Below are positions 43,812-55,900 of a stretch of 64,000 nucleotides of DNA, piece by piece. The stretch comes from Cyrtodaria siliqua (taxonomy: Eukaryota; Mollusca; Bivalvia; Adapedonta; Hiatellidae): the NCBI GenBank assembly GCA_037043455.1, contig JAWPHD010005099.1:62001-126000 (forward strand), given 5' to 3'. Each line of letters begins with the position of its first letter. Position 1 is the stretch's first letter. The position numbers and the translations under genes are program-made. Under the pieces are notes generated by a model. The model searched no databases. It was not told where the DNA came from and saw nothing but the letters and a program-made list of their open reading frames with translations.

Positions 43812-45128
43812 ATGGTCAACGCAACCATGACGTCAGATAATAACGTGTCTAACTTGGTGCCAAATACGGATATATCAAATACACATGACGATTTTATCAT
43901 AATCAAAGATTGACCTATTTTTGATGCGGTGAATAATGAAGTAATGAAGGTCAATATATGGCCACTTATGTTCATATTTCTGTTTGCAATTTCTGGGTTT
44001 GTTGGAAACAGTATTGTTCCATACGTGTATTGGTTTAAATGGAAGAAAAACAAAACGAGAATATTTATCATATGTCTGGGTTTTCTAGATTTGACGAACT
44101 GTTTATTTAATATGCCTGTATAAATTGCAGTATTATGGCTACCCATCAAGTTTGACTTCCATTATTTGTGCAAGATATCAAGAGGATGTACATTCGTTAT
44201 CAATAACACCGGGTCATTGGTTTTCGTGGCTGTAGCAATAGAGAGGTACCTGCTGGTATATCATCCTCTAAATAACCTGCAACTGACACCCCAATTTGCT
44301 AAACGTATGTGCTCAACTGCTTTTATTATTGCTTTGAGTGTGTCATGGCCTTCATTTGTGTTTTATGGCAGCCACACATTAACAATTCCTGTCGCCGAAA
44401 ACATGTTCGTTAAAGGAACCACATGCTTAATTTCGGACGAAAACCTGATTCACAAACATGGACTTATACTTATCTTTACCTCCGTGCTGTTTGCTCTGCT
44501 TATCTTAATTTTTATAGTCTTGACATTTCTATATATAGCTATAGGGAGGAAAATTCACCTGGCAACGTGTACGGATATAAACATCGGTAAAAAGGGAACG
44601 ACGACACTGTTATTACGCAAAAGCGTTCCAAACGCCATTGCTGGTGATAAACAATCTTCTGATAACAAAGGACTTTCTAGACCATCATTGTCACCGATAC
44701 AAGACGAAGATTGTTTAAGACGACTTTCTTCTGTAGTTTCTGATACAACAAGTGGTGGGGAAATGATCAGACTGACTAAATATAACCTAACTAACAATAA
44801 AGCGCGAAATAGTAGACAATTCACGAACCCAACCAGAAAGAACACGGTCATGATGCGGATGGTTACCATAGCGTTTATGCTATCGTTCACACCCTTCCTG
44901 ATTATTCTTGTCATAAGATACACGCATACTAACTCGGAGTATTATCTGACATTAGACAGAAATGGAAAAAAAAATTACAGTGTATTCCTGCGATCTTACT
45001 TCATCAACAGTATGGTGAACCCTTTTATTTATGGATTTATGAATATTCAGTTCCGGAAACTAGTTAAAGAAACGTTTAAGAACATATTTTGCAGTTCGTA
45101 TTGTTTAAATCGTGACACCTATGTGTAA
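43812..45128 (+). pseudogene. Duplicated class A GPCR, two nonsense codons
   Basis: Collinear with the intact receptor at 17752. Codon 34 (Gly in the intact gene) is TGA at 43911-43913 and codon 104 (Glu, end of TM2) is TAA at 44121-44123; there is no frameshift before these. Leu70 in TM1 is Pro. After codon 104 the frame stays open to the normal stop at 45126-45128, keeping ERY, the loop cysteine, W in TM4, SFTP and NPFIY. The third intracellular loop has lost about eight residues. It shares the 5' splice acceptor (43735) and the AATAAA (45298). Readthrough or an internal start is possible but unsupported; loss of function is more likely. Confidence 0.92.
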
Positions 45129-45661
45129 TTTATTCATGATGAATTAGTTGCTTATGGCTATTATAAATATGCAGAGATGTAAGTGTAGCAAGCAGTCGAA
45201 TATACCAAAACGATGAGATTGCCACCTTAAAATCACATATTCATAATACTAAATTATACAGTTTACCAAAAATAAGTCCACCGACTAATTCGCAAACAAT
45301 AAAGAAGATGTGGATGGCTGATTAAAGGGTATTGCATAGGATTTATCTTTCTTTAGATTAATTGTCATAAACTAGGTTTTTATTATTTTTTTATTAGCTT
45401 AAAATGTATTATAATAGAAAGTTCTGTATTGTTTTACATGCAATCATACACATTCGTTCAATAGTCAACAGAACATCGTCAATTAAGTCAATATTAACAC
45501 ATGTAACAGCCGTCTAATAATCAACAAGGCAAGATTAGTTGGGAGAAAATTCGTGGTCATATATGTACTGGTCGTCACCCGATACATGCATATTGAATAG
45601 ACACCACTCCATCATCGTGAAAGGAATGAAAGATTGATAAAAGCGCCGTTAACTCCATTCA

Positions 45662-45715
45662 TATCTCTCTCGCTCGCTCTCTCTCTCTCGCTTTCTCTCT
45701 CTCTCTCTCTCATTT
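45662..45715. repeat. (CT)n-rich microsatellite
   Basis: Interrupted CT runs (CTCTCTCTCGCTTTCTCTCT). The duplicated locus at 22014-22029 has a shorter CT run. Confidence 0.9.
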
Positions 45716-46894
45716 ATTTTCAGTTTCATTTATCAACCTTTCTTGTAATGATTTATGTTTAAGCATTTACACATTCGCTTAAAACATGTTTTAAGTATAA
45801 GGTTTAAAAAGTCATTTAACGATCGGAACAACCCTTGTATAACGACCACGTACTGCATCACACTTTCAGCAATATGATATAGAAAAGGCTTCAACATAAT
45901 TTCATATAAGCTCAACCTATTGATATTCTTATACATCTTTCATACACTGATGTTATGTAAATTTATTTTACACACTTTACTCAATACTCAGATTACGCGT
46001 ACACCAGACTTTTCTATTCGGTAATAGACGAAGGGAGTATAGGAACGAACGCACGCACACACGCACACACACACACACAATGTAAAGCATAATATCACTC
46101 CGATGTTCATGCGGAAGTAAGGCAAGATTCTTCGTAATCCATTCAATTTGCATATCAGTGCCAGGTTTTGCTGAAATATCAAGATAATAACATCGGGTGT
46201 GTGATAAAAAATAACATTCGTAGCCGGAATTAATTACAAAATCACTTTTTATTGATTTACTTAATGTACTCAAGTATTAACATTAATGCTAGTGTTATCG
46301 CTGTCGTATTAAATCGTATTCAATCGCATCAGTTCTTACGTAATATGCAGGGAAAATATTGATAAAACTGTTTTTAATACGCCTGTAAAACAGTTATCGC
46401 ACCATGCGTGATTTTACAACTGATTATTTCACTGATTCTTAGAATGAAGAAATTAAACAGGAAAACATTATGTATGCTTTCAAGTTGAACATAATTCAGT
46501 CAGGTTTATTTATCTCTGAAACCGAAATCAGTTATATGGATCATTGGCACACCCATGCCGTGCTTTGCTCCGTGGATAGAAAACATTTCCTATCTCTTTA
46601 AAAAACGAAGTTGATAATATTCTTAATTGTTCAACTTAAAGGAGATTTCTTTTGCATTTTACACCCACGCACCACACTCATACGCATGCACACATACACG
46701 CAATATAACCGTATTATATATAGAGAGAGAACACACGTTCTTAGTAAATAGCAGTAACATATTCTGAGTCAAAAAGAAAGGGTGCACTTAAATGTGCATG
46801 GTCAACCTTAGTACGAATATTAAACGTTTCAAACTGTTAACTTCTTGTCTTAAAGCCCCTAGAGATTACGTACATAAAGGATTTTACATGAGCG

Positions 46895-47110
46895 ACAGTG
46901 TATTATTGGTTTTAATAAATCAGTTGGATAAAATGATAGAATACGAGGCTCTGCCGAGTATCCTATCGTCTTATCTAACGAGTTTATTAAAATGAATAAT
47001 ACACAGTCAACTGTGTATTATTGATTTTAATAATCGAGTTGGATAAAATGATAGGATGAGAGACTTTGCCGAGTATCCCAATATTTTTATCCAACGAATA
47101 TATTTAAATA
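46895..47110. mobile_element. Two adjacent palindromic hairpin elements
   Basis: First hairpin: TTTTAATAAATCAGTTGGAT with AAAATGATAGAATACGAGGC is mirrored by GCCGAGTATCCTATCG and TAACGAGTTTATTAAAA. The second begins at about 47008 with the same GAGTTGGATAAAATGATAGG arm and its mirror CCGAGTATCCCAATATTTTT. One arm of the same element occurs at 57388-57445, at the left border of the second duplication unit. Confidence 0.75.
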
Positions 47111-47394
47111 AATAATAGTGATAGTTTCACTTTAATGTTGTCAATTTATCGGCGGAAATTTGTAAGAGAAATCATGACGTCGTTTTGTTGTCTACATGAC
47201 GTCGCTAAGTTAAGCGGCTGTAAATTTGTTCACCCTCCAAATAATGCGACACCTTCAACCAAACTTAACGTTACATTCATTTTAAAATATTGATATCTAG
47301 TTAAGGTGTGTCAACGTATCGTTTGATATACCATACAAACAATTGGGATTAACTGTTTTACTGTTTAGAAACACAGTGATTCGGTCCGCATTTT

Positions 47395-47835
47395 CATCTG
47401 TAATACACTAATGTATTACGAGAAATAAGTCATGGCTCTATAGGACCCTATATATCATTTTTTATTGCACTCCCAGAAGATGTTATGCGATGACCAAAGT
47501 CATACAAACGGTATTGTGGTAAAGCTAATGTAAACTTTGGGATCAATTAGTCGGTCAATAACAAATTCTGGAGACGTTCTTAATACAAGTGTTATCCATC
47601 AGCACATACGACATTGCCACGCTATATGCAACCTTACCACAGGACCTTATCAAAGACAAGTTAATGCTCTTGTTAAAATACCTTTGCCAGAGAAAAAAAC
47701 TACATTTTTGGCTTGTATCCATATAAAAGAGTTTTTTTTAATAACGGTAAATTGGACAATTACATTATATGTTCTTACCAGGACGTTTGTGAAGCATTTA
47801 TATTTGTATTACCTACAAAGTAGATATATAAACTA
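47395..47835 (+). mobile_element. YLDD-family reverse transcriptase fragment around motif A
   Basis: From about 47600 the frame reads STYDIATLYATLPQDLIKDK, matching STYDFSTLYTTLPHNL-type motif A of the family (the same motif as at 5779). Further on, NNGKLDNYIICSYQDVCEAF fits the segment between motifs A and B. Another frame upstream reads LGSISRSITNSGDVLN, the sequence normally before motif A, so a frameshift separates them. The fragment ends at the SINE target site. Confidence 0.78.
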
Positions 47836-47846
47836 ATGTTTATTAG
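47832..47846. repeat. SINE target-site duplication, left
   Basis: ACTAATGTTTATTAG, repeated exactly at 48055-48069. Confidence 0.88.
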
Positions 47847-48054
47847 TTTAAACTTATTTATTTTACATCGATTGTAACGAAAGCTCTATGAACTTATTTG
47901 AATCACTCTCGATGTCTTTCTGGGTAGAACCAGTACTAAGCAATGCAGATAAAGTGTCTTGCTCAGGGACACAACGCATATAGCAATCACGGGAATCGAA
48001 CCCACGACTTTTGGATCATGGGTCCGAGGCTCTACCACTAGACGACAGCGCTCC
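47847..48054 (-). mobile_element. tRNA-derived SINE with 15-bp target-site duplication
   Basis: Minus strand from 48054: GGAGCGCTGTCGTCTAGTGG TAGAGCC (A-box), then GTCGTGGGTTCGATTCCCGT (B-box), then the body GTGTCCCTGAGCAAGACACT, TTATCTGCATTGCTTAGTAC and an A/T-rich end. A perfect 15-bp target-site duplication flanks it, so the insertion is fairly recent. The equivalent place in the second duplication unit (58165-58175) lacks it. Confidence 0.9.
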
Positions 48055-48069
48055 ACTAATGTTTATTAG
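48055..48069. repeat. SINE target-site duplication, right
   Basis: ACTAATGTTTATTAG, identical to 47832-47846. Confidence 0.88.
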
Positions 48070-48169
48070 CAACAGGTTGGTATTAATATAGATAAGGAGA
48101 ACCATCAAATATTAAGAGAACTGTCAACTATTAAGAGCACATTAGTCAATTAATACTGGTAAGGGAGTT

Positions 48170-48295
48170 CTTTTGGAAGCAACAAACGCAACCAAGAGAA
48201 TAAAGTAGCAGACTCGGTTTTATTGAGTCTGTTCACGAGAGGTAATGTTAAAAGTAAAAACGACCCTAGCGCCGACTATCGCCGGCTTAAAGTCA
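48170..48295 (-). mobile_element. Dispersed repeat 'GCTTAAGCCGGTG' family copy
   Basis: The minus strand reads TTGCTTCCAAAAGAACTCCC at its end and, before it, GAACAGACTCAATAAAACCG AGTCTGC; the GCCGGCGATAGTCGGCGCTA segment is a degraded middle. It is absent from the second duplication unit. Confidence 0.7.
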
Positions 48296-48689
48296 GAATA
48301 TGCTTATTGTTAATCTAAACGGAGATGATAGAGACTTTGTGTCAAGTATTTGTGTATAGTATTACCGTCAAACTTGAATTAAATCCCCCGATGTACGCAG
48401 CCGTTAACAGAAACAACTGATTAGAAACGTACGCTTGTGTTTACATAAAGAGTACCTATGCTATAAATTAACCATTTTGATCTGCACACTTCCGGTTTTG
48501 TTTATCGCCGGAGCAGCGTGTAGGGATACAGCGTAATTAGCGCACACACATGAATTCGGCATAGTGTGTAAAGTTTAATTTTATTCCGTTAAATTGTTAG
48601 CGTAATTCTCTAAGTTATAACGCTTTTGAATGCTTCGTCATCTGTTTCAGTTCATGTGTTAATAAGCATATTCTGCCTTTTTTAAGCGG

Positions 48690-48850
48690 TATTCTACTTC
48701 AAAGCCACATATTTCGGGCTAGTTGATCCCAAAGAACCAGTAAAAATAACACGATTCGTCGCACGGAGAGACCTTTTACAGCCGCCACACAGCACTAAAC
48801 GAACGCTAGTGTGAATGTCAAAAACTACTGATAAGAGAAATCGACTCAAG
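48690..48850 (-). mobile_element. Dispersed repeat family, inverted flank segment
   Basis: On the minus strand: GACATTCACACTAGCGTTCG, TTTAGTGCTGTGTGGCGGCT and TTACTGGTTCTTTGGGATCA, ending with TGTGGCTTTGAAGTAGAATA. The same segments occur on the plus strand at 49380-49595, so the two form an inverted pair about 0.6 kb apart. Confidence 0.65.
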
Positions 48851-49379
48851 TGTAATCGCAGGCATCGGAAATGAAAAGGAAATGTATGACGCTCCTCATA
48901 CTCGATTAATAAAACAGCACACCTCTTAGACAAACACATATATCCATATCTTCAACTTTGTAAACACCTGGTGTTAAGGCTCCGCTGCTAACAGGAAATA
49001 TCGGAAACAATATAAATGCAATTATGTTTGATTACAGATACCACTTCAAAAGGATTAAGTAGAACTTTACAAATTAATATTTAGAACAGCCTGTTGTTTT
49101 GTGTCAATATAACCACACACAGTGTGTGTTGTGAAAACGTTGTCGTTTTCACTACATGTATTGCCTGTTTTATGAGCTAAAATGTAATAAATAATATTTC
49201 ATATTTCTACCTTACCATGATGAAATGATCCCTGATGACTTTACAGCTCATTAATAAGTCTGTCAGTAGAAATAGCATTGGAAGTGTCGGCATGACTAGG
49301 TTTCAACGTCGGTTTTAACACTTTTCCAGTCTTATCACGACGACGTCTACTTGTAGCAGTGAACTCAGTGCTCACCACT

Positions 49380-49600
49380 CTTTGTGGCTTTAACGTAGAA
49401 TATCGCTTAAGCCGGTGCTAGTAGACGTGATATATGTGTTACACTCTACATTACCGCTAATGTAAAACCGAGTATGTTACTTTTATCTCTTGCTTGTGTT
49501 AGTTGCTATAAAATGGTCCCCTTTTCAGTATTTATTGACATTCACACTAGCGTTTGTTTAGTGCTGTGTGGCGGCCGTAAAAGTTGCCCGGACTACAAAT
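49380..49600 (+). mobile_element. Dispersed repeat 'GCTTAAGCCGGTG' family copy
   Basis: Contains TATCGCTTAAGCCGGTGCTA, CTACATTACCGCTAATGTAA and CCCCTTTTCAGTATTTATTG, and then GACATTCACACTAGCGTTTG, which occurs inverted at 48.8 kb. Confidence 0.7.
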
Positions 49601-49649
49601 CAGTAGTGTTATTACTTACGAGTTCTTTACAGCATCACGCCCAGTCTTG

Positions 49650-49815
49650 GTGTCTTTAAAGTAGAATATCGTGTAAGCCGGTGCTAGGAGGCATGAAAGA
49701 TTTTGCACTCTACATAACCGCTCATGAAAAGACTCATTAAAACCAAGTCTGCTACTTTTATCTCTTGTTTGTGTTTGTTGCTTCCAAGGAATCCCATTTT
49801 CAGTATTTATTAATA
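49650..49815 (+). mobile_element. Dispersed repeat 'GCTTAAGCCGGTG' family copy
   Basis: GTGTAAGCCGGTGCTAGGAG, TTTTGCACTCTACATAACCG, GACTCATTAAAACCAAGTCT and TTGCTTCCAAGGAATCCC, ending in TTCAGTATTTATTAATAG. Confidence 0.75.
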
Positions 49816-49829
49816 GTGCTGCCACTATG

Positions 49830-49925
49830 GAATACTACGCGCGTATGCACATTACATGATACTCCAACCACCAGTCAAATTATTATAACATCTGGCCGAC
49901 AGCCCTTACATTACATGATACTCCA
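49830..49925. repeat. 63-bp repeat at the array edge (about 1.5 units)
   Basis: CACATTACATGATACTCCAA and ATTATAACATCTGGCCGACA, the same unit found in three to four copies at 58880-59085 before the second array. Confidence 0.8.
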
Positions 49926-49929
49926 TTGA

Positions 49930-52900
49930 CATTGACGTGAACACTGTTACAATATGTGATGTTGACAAGGAAGTGGACAAAGTGAAGTGACACTATGTGA
50001 TGTTGACAAGGACTTGGACACAGTTACAATATGTGATGTTGACAAGGACTTGGACACAGTTACAATATGTGATGTTGACAAGGACTTGGACACAGTTACA
50101 ATAAGTGATGTTGACAAGGGCTTGGACAGTTACGATATGTGACTCTGACATGGACGGGGACGTACAATATGTGATGTTGACAAGGGCGTGGACAAAGAGA
50201 CAACATATGCCTTTGACAAGGATGTGGACAAAGTGACACCATGTGACGTTGACAAGGAAGTGGACACTGTTGCAATAAGTCACTCTGACATTGCCCTGGA
50301 CATAGTTACACCATAGTTGACAATGACATGTACAGTGTTACAATATGTGACGTTGACAAGGACGTGGCCACTATTGCAATAAGTGACTAAAACTGTCACA
50401 ATGACATTAACACAGTGACAGCATTTGACGTTCACAAGGACGTGGACAAAGTGACACCATGTGTCGTTGACAAGGACGTGAACACAGTAACACCATGTGT
50501 CGTTAACAAGGACGTAGACACAGTGACAATATGTGTCGTTAACAAGGAAGTGGACACAGTGAAGTGACACTATGTGACGTTGACAAGGATGTGGACACAG
50601 TACCACCATGTGACGTTGACAAGGACGTGGATACAGTAACACCATGTGTCGTTATCAAGGACGTGGACACAGTGACAATATGTGTCGTTAACAAGGAAGT
50701 GGACAAAGTGAAGTGACACTATGTGACGTTGACAAGGACGTGGACACAGTGACACCATGCGTCGTTGACAAGGACGTGGACACAGTAACACAATTTGTCG
50801 TTGGGAAGTACGTGGACACAGTGATACCATTTGACGTTAACAAGGACGTGGACACAATGACACCATTTGATGTTGACAAGGATGTGGACACAGTACCACC
50901 ATGTGTCGTTGACAAGGACGTGGACACAGTGACACCATGTGTCGTTGACAAGGACGTGGACACAGTGACACAATTTGACGTTGGCAAGTACGTGGACACA
51001 GTGATACCATTTGACGTTAACAAGGACGTGGACACAATGACACCATTTGACGTTGACAAGGACGTAGACACAGTACCACCATGTGTCGTTGACAAGGACG
51101 TGGACACAGTGACACCATGTGTCGTTGACAAGGACGTGGACACAGTAACACAATTTGACGTTAACAAGGACGTGGACACAGTGACACCATTTGACGTTGA
51201 TAAGGACGTGGACACAGTGACACCATATGTCGTTGACAAGGACGTGGACACAGTATCATCATTTGACGCTAACAAGGACGTGGACACAGTGACACTATGT
51301 TTCGTTGAGAAGGACGTGGTCACAGTGACACCGAGTGTCGTTAACAAGGAAGTGGACAAAGTGAAGTGACACTATGTGTCGTTGACAAGGACGTGGACAC
51401 AGCAACACCATTTGACGTTGACAAGGACGAGGACACAGTGACAATATGTGTCGTTACCAAGGAAGTGGACAAAGTGAAGTGACACTATGTGTCGTTGACA
51501 AGGACGTGGACTTAGTGACACCATGTGTCGTTGACAAGGACGTGGACACAGTAACAACATGTGTCGTTTACAAGGACGTGGACACAGTAACACCATTTGA
51601 CATTGACAAGGACGTGGACACAGTGACACTATGTGTCGTTGACAAGAACGTGGACACAGTGACACCATGTCTCTTTGACAAGGACATGAACACAGTGACA
51701 GCATGTGTCTTTGACAAGGATGTGGACACAGTGACACCATATGTCGTTGACAAGGACGTGGACACAGTAACACCATTTGACGTTGACAAGGACGTGAACA
51801 TAGTGACACCATGTGTCGTTGACAAGGACATGAACACATTGACACCATGTGTCGTTGACAATGACGTGAACACAGTGACACCATATGTCTGTCACAAGGT
51901 CGTGAACAAAGTGACACCATTTGACGTTGACAAGGACTTCAACACAGTGACAACATGTGACGTTGACAAGAACGTGGACACCGCGACACCATTTTCGGTT
52001 GACAAGGACGGGAACACAATGCCACCATGTGTCGTTGACAAGGATGTGAACACAATGATACCATGGTTCGTTGACAATGACGTGAACATAGCGACACCAT
52101 ATGACAATGAGGTGGACACAGTGATATCATGTGACGTTGACATTGACGTGTAAACTGTCACACCATGTGACGTTGACAATGAAGTGGACACAGTGATATC
52201 ATGTGACGTTGACATTCACGTAGAAACTTTTCACACCATGTGACGTTAACAATGAAGTGGACACAGTGATATCATGTGACGTTGAAATTGACGTGGAAAC
52301 TGTCACACCATATGACGCTGACAATGAAGTGGACACAGTGATCTCATTTGAAGTTGAAATTGACGTGGACACTGTCACACAATGTGACGTTGACAAGGAA
52401 CATAGTTACACTATGTGATGTTGAAAATGACATGTACACTGTTACACTATGTGACCTTGACAAAGACATGTACACTGTTACAATATGTGACGTTGACAAA
52501 GACATGGATATAGTTACAATATGTGACGTTGACAAAGGACGAGAACACAGTCGTCCTTTGTGACAATGTGTAACGTTGACAAGGACGAGGACACAGTGAC
52601 GCTATTTGAAGTTGACAATGACGTGAACGCAGTGACACCATGTTTCGTTGACAAGGACGTGAATTCAAAGACACCATGTGTAATTGACAATGAAGTGAAC
52701 ACAGTGACTTGACACCATGTGTTTTTGACAATGACGTGAACACAGTGACACCATTTGTCGTTGACAAAGACGTGAACACAGTGAATTGACACCATGTGTT
52801 TTTGACAATGACGTGACAACAGTGACACCATTTGACGTTGACAAGGACGTGGACACAGTGACACCATGTGTCGTTGACAAGGACGTGGCAACAGTGACAC

Positions 52901-55900
52901 CATGTGTCGTTGACAAGGACGTGTGCACAGTGACACAATTTGATGGTGACAATAACGTGGATACAGGGTCACCATGAGTCTTTGAAAATGACGTGGACAC
53001 AGTGACACCATGTGACGTTAACAAGGACGTTGACACAGTAACAAAATTTGATGCTGACAAGGACGAAGATACAGTGACACTATGAGCCGTTGACAAGGAC
53101 CTGGACACAGTTACACCATGTGACGTTGACAATGACGTGACACCAATTGACGTTGACAAGGACGTGGACACAGTGACACAATGTGACGTTGACAAACACG
53201 GGAATATAGTGCCACCATGTGACGTTAACAAGGACGTGGACACAGTGACACCATGTGACGTTGACAAGGACGTAAACAGAGTGAAACCTTGTGTCGTTGA
53301 CGATGACGTGAACACAGTGACTCCATGTGCCTTTGACAAGGACGTAAACACAGTGACACTTTGTGTCGTTGACAAGGACGTAAACACAGTGACACCACGT
53401 TTCGTTGACAAGAACTTGGACACAGTGACACCTTGTGTCGTTGACAAGGACGTGAACACAGTGACACCATCTGACGTTGAAAAGGACGTGGACACATTGA
53501 CACCATTTGACGTTGACAAAAACGTGCACACAGTGACACCATATGTCGTTAACAAGGACGTGGACACAGTGACAGTATGTGACGTTGACAAGAACAGAAA
53601 CACAGTGACTCCATGTATCATTGACAAGAACGTGGACAAAGTGACGCCATGTGTCTTTGACAATGACATGAACACATTGACACCGTGTGACGTTGACAAG
53701 TACGTGACCACTGTTGCAATAGGTGACTTAAAGTGTGACAGTGGCATTAACATAGTGACAGCTTATGCCGTTGACAAGGACGTGAACACAATGACATTAT
53801 GAGTCGTTGACAAGGACGTGGACACAGCGATACCATGTGTCGTTGACAATGAGGTGAACACAGTGACACCTTGTGTTTGACAGGGACGTCAACACAGTGA
53901 CACCATTTAACGTTGACAAGGACGTCACCACATTGGTACCAAGTGTCGTTGATAAGGCCGTGGACACAGTGCCACGATGTAACGTTGACGATGACGTGAA
54001 CACAGTGTCACCCTGTGTCGTTGACAATGACACCCCGTGTAATTGACACAATGTGTAATTGACAAGGACGTGAACACAGTGACATCACGTATAATTGACA
54101 ATTGCGTAAACACAGTGACACCTTGTGTCGTTGACAAGGACGTGAACACAGTGACACCATGAATCGTCGACAAGGACGTGAACCCAGAGACACCATGTGT
54201 CGTTGACATGGACGGGAACAAAGTGACACCATGTGTCGTTGACAATGACGTGGACACAGTGACACCATTTGACGTTGACAAGGACGTGGACACAGTGACA
54301 CCATGTGTCGTTGACAAATACGTGGCAACAATGACACCATCTGACGTTGACAAGCACGTGAACACAGTGACACCATATGTCGTTGACAGTGACTTCAGTG
54401 ACACCTTGTGTCGTTTACAATGACCGCAGTGACACCTTGTGTAGTTAACAAGGACGTGGACACAGTGACACCATATGCCCTTGACAAGGACGTGTACACA
54501 GTGACACCATGAGTCATTGACAAAGACGTGGCAGCAGTGACACCATTTGACGTTAACAAGGACGTGAACACAGTGACACGATATGTCGTTGACAATGACA
54601 TCAGTGACACCAAAGGCCTTTGACAAGGACGTGGACACAGTGACACCATGTGTCGTTGACAAAGACGTGGCAACAGTGACACCATTTGACGTTGAAAAGG
54701 ACGTGAACACAGTGACACCATATTTCGTTGACCTCAGAGACACAATAGGCCCTTGACAAGGACGTGGACACAGTGAAACCTTGTGTCGTTAACAAAGACG
54801 TGGCAACAGTGACACCATTTGACGTTGACAAGGACGTGAACACAGTGACACCTTGTGTCGTTGACAAGGACGTGAAAACAGTGACACCTTGTGTCATTGA
54901 CAAGGACGTGGACACAGTAACACCTTGTGTCGTTGACAAGGACGTAAAAACTCTGACACCTTGTGTCGTTGACACGGACTTGAACACAGTGACACCATGC
55001 GTCGTTGACAATGACCACAGTGACACCATGTGTCGTTGACGATGACCACAGTGACACCTTGTGTAGTTGACAATGACGTGAACACTATGACATCATATGC
55101 CCTTGACAAGGACGTGGACACAGTGACACCATGTGACATTAACAAGGACGTGAACACAGAGACACCATGTGTCGTTGATAAGGCCGTGGAAACAGTGCCA
55201 CCATGTAACGTTGACAATGACGTGAACACAGTGACACCATGTGTCGTTGACAAGGAGACGAATACAGTGACACCATGTGTAATTAACAATGTTGTGAACA
55301 CAGTGACATCTTGTGTCGTTGACAAGGACGTGGACACAGTGACACCATGTGTCGTTGACAAGGACGTGATAACAGTGACACCATGTGTTGTTGACAATGA
55401 AGTCAATACAGTGACATTATTTGACGTTGACAAGCACGTCAACACAGTAGCACAATGCGTCCTTTACCAGGACGTGAACACAGTGACACCATGTGTCATT
55501 GACAATGACATGAACATTGTGACACCATGTGTCTTTGACAAGGACGTGGACACAGTGACACCATTTGAAGTAGTTGACAAGGACGTGGACACAGTGACAC
55601 CATGTGTCGTTGACAAAGACGTGGCAACAGTGACACCATTTGACGTTAACACGGACGTGAACACAGTGACACCATATGTCGTTGAAAAGGACGTGAACAC
55701 AGTGACACCTTGTGTCGTTGACAATGACCACAGTGACACCTTGTGTAGTTGACAAGGACGTGGACAAAATGACACCATATGTCCTTGACAAGGACGTGGA
55801 CACAGTGACACCATGTGACAATAACAAGGACGTAAACACAGAGACACCATGTGTCGTTGAAAAGGCCATGGACACAGTGCCACCATGTAACGTTGACAAT

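Larger units (their letters stand above)
35940..46875. repeat. Segmental duplication copy B (contains the GPCR pseudogene)
   Basis: Matches 12880-23060 in direct orientation. Extra sequence in B includes a 324-bp tandem duplication at 37.0 kb, a retroelement tail at 38.05-38.79, and insertions at 41.37-42.71 and 42.73-43.50 kb. Copy B lacks the elements at 19.5-21.7 kb of copy A. Confidence 0.9.

Noticed and set aside
47975..48054. Functional tRNA gene on the minus strand
   Set aside because: It is the head of a SINE with its own target-site duplication and body.
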